From a virus, in IMG/VR virus record IMGVR_UViG_3300048772_000015, positions 1-23,368 of that record: a stretch of DNA of 23,368 bases. One strand, given 5' to 3'. The notes under the pieces were generated by a model, which saw only the letters and a list, made by a program, of their open reading frames with translations, did not search any database and was not told where the DNA came from. The position numbers and the translations under genes are program-made. Below, one piece after another: positions 23,132 to 23,368 of the stretch (the first letter of the stretch is position 1; the number at the start of each line of letters is the position of its first letter).

Positions 23132-23368
23132 CTACCCCTTGTCTTCTTTGGCTTCGTCCGCCGCTACCCGCTTGTGGATTCCGGGGCTCAGCTTCTCTTC
23201 TTCCTTCTCATCGCGGGCGCTTTCGTCCATCGGGTCAACACCCTTGATATTCGCGTGCTTGACCAGGTGGGCCACCAACTTGACACCATCACCCTTACCA
23301 AACGGGTAGGACTTGGGTTCTTTATACGGGCTGTTGTCGTCACGGACAAAGTGGTGCTCGACAATGTG
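23132..23368 (-). CDS. Unknown protein, 5' end outside window
   Basis: The frame is open from the window's right edge to a TAG at 23132, giving 78 residues without an internal stop. It stops 2 bases before the next ATG. Visible sequence includes HIVEHHFVRDDNSPYKEPKS, YPFGKGDGVKLVAHLVKHAN, then a highly acidic and lysine-rich tail (ESARDEKEEEKLSPG). No family recognised. The genes further upstream, probably including terminase, are not in view. Confidence 0.6.
   Translation of the reverse strand, partial: HIVEHHFVRDDNSPYKEPKSYPFGKGDGVKLVAHLVKHANIKGVDPMDESARDEKEEEKLSPGIHKRVAADEAKEDKG

Noticed and set aside
1-23368. CRISPR arrays, tRNA genes, insertion sequences, integrase or attachment sites
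   Set aside because: Looked for by eye on both strands and none was seen.

Overview
The window is a stretch of a tailed-phage (Caudoviricetes) genome, or of a prophage, carrying the late virion module of a short-tailed (podovirus-like) virus. The assignment rests on a P22-type portal, a scaffolding protein, a P22-fold coat protein with its insertion domain, a P22 gp10-like tail hub, two or three DNA-ejection-type internal proteins, and tail fibre/tailspike genes. Nearly all genes lie on the minus strand and are packed with ATGA, TAATG or TAAATG junctions, so the module reads from right to left. No terminase, lysis gene, integrase, tRNA or replication gene is visible, so lifestyle cannot be told. 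The host is unknown. Sec-type signal sequences and P22-like parts suggest a diderm bacterium; a soil group such as Acidobacteriota is only a guess.

Layout from right to left: (1) 23368-21506, six small genes of mostly unknown function, one a DUF5662/HD-like metal-binding protein. (2) 21502-19247, portal. (3) 18301-19287, a roughly 1 kb cassette on the opposite strand: a zinc-ribbon protein, an unknown 80-residue protein and an HNH-type endonuclease-like protein that overlaps the portal 3' end. (4) 18267-15724, terminator-like hairpin, scaffold and coat. (5) 15714-15337, a 5'-decayed HNH-family gene abutting the coat stop codon. (6) 15325-13200, a signal-peptide-bearing structural protein and a beta-helix-like protein, then a terminator. 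(7) 13106-9693, unknown protein, tail adaptor, gp10-like hub and small tail protein. (8) 9699-8789, GNAT acetyltransferase and cupin-like protein. (9) 8785-4052, three internal/ejection-type proteins. (10) 4055-3960, a 31-residue membrane peptide on the plus strand. (11) 3925-1, tailspike and a partial tail fibre.

Scaffold and coat would build the procapsid around the portal. The adaptor and gp10-like hub would close the portal after packaging, the internal proteins would be ejected with the DNA, and the tailspike and fibre would bind the host surface. The most unusual points are Sec signal peptides on three predicted virion proteins, the inverted cassette between portal and scaffold, a terminator-like hairpin directly in front of the scaffold gene, the HNH remnant beside the coat gene, and a possibly leaderless micro-protein gene.
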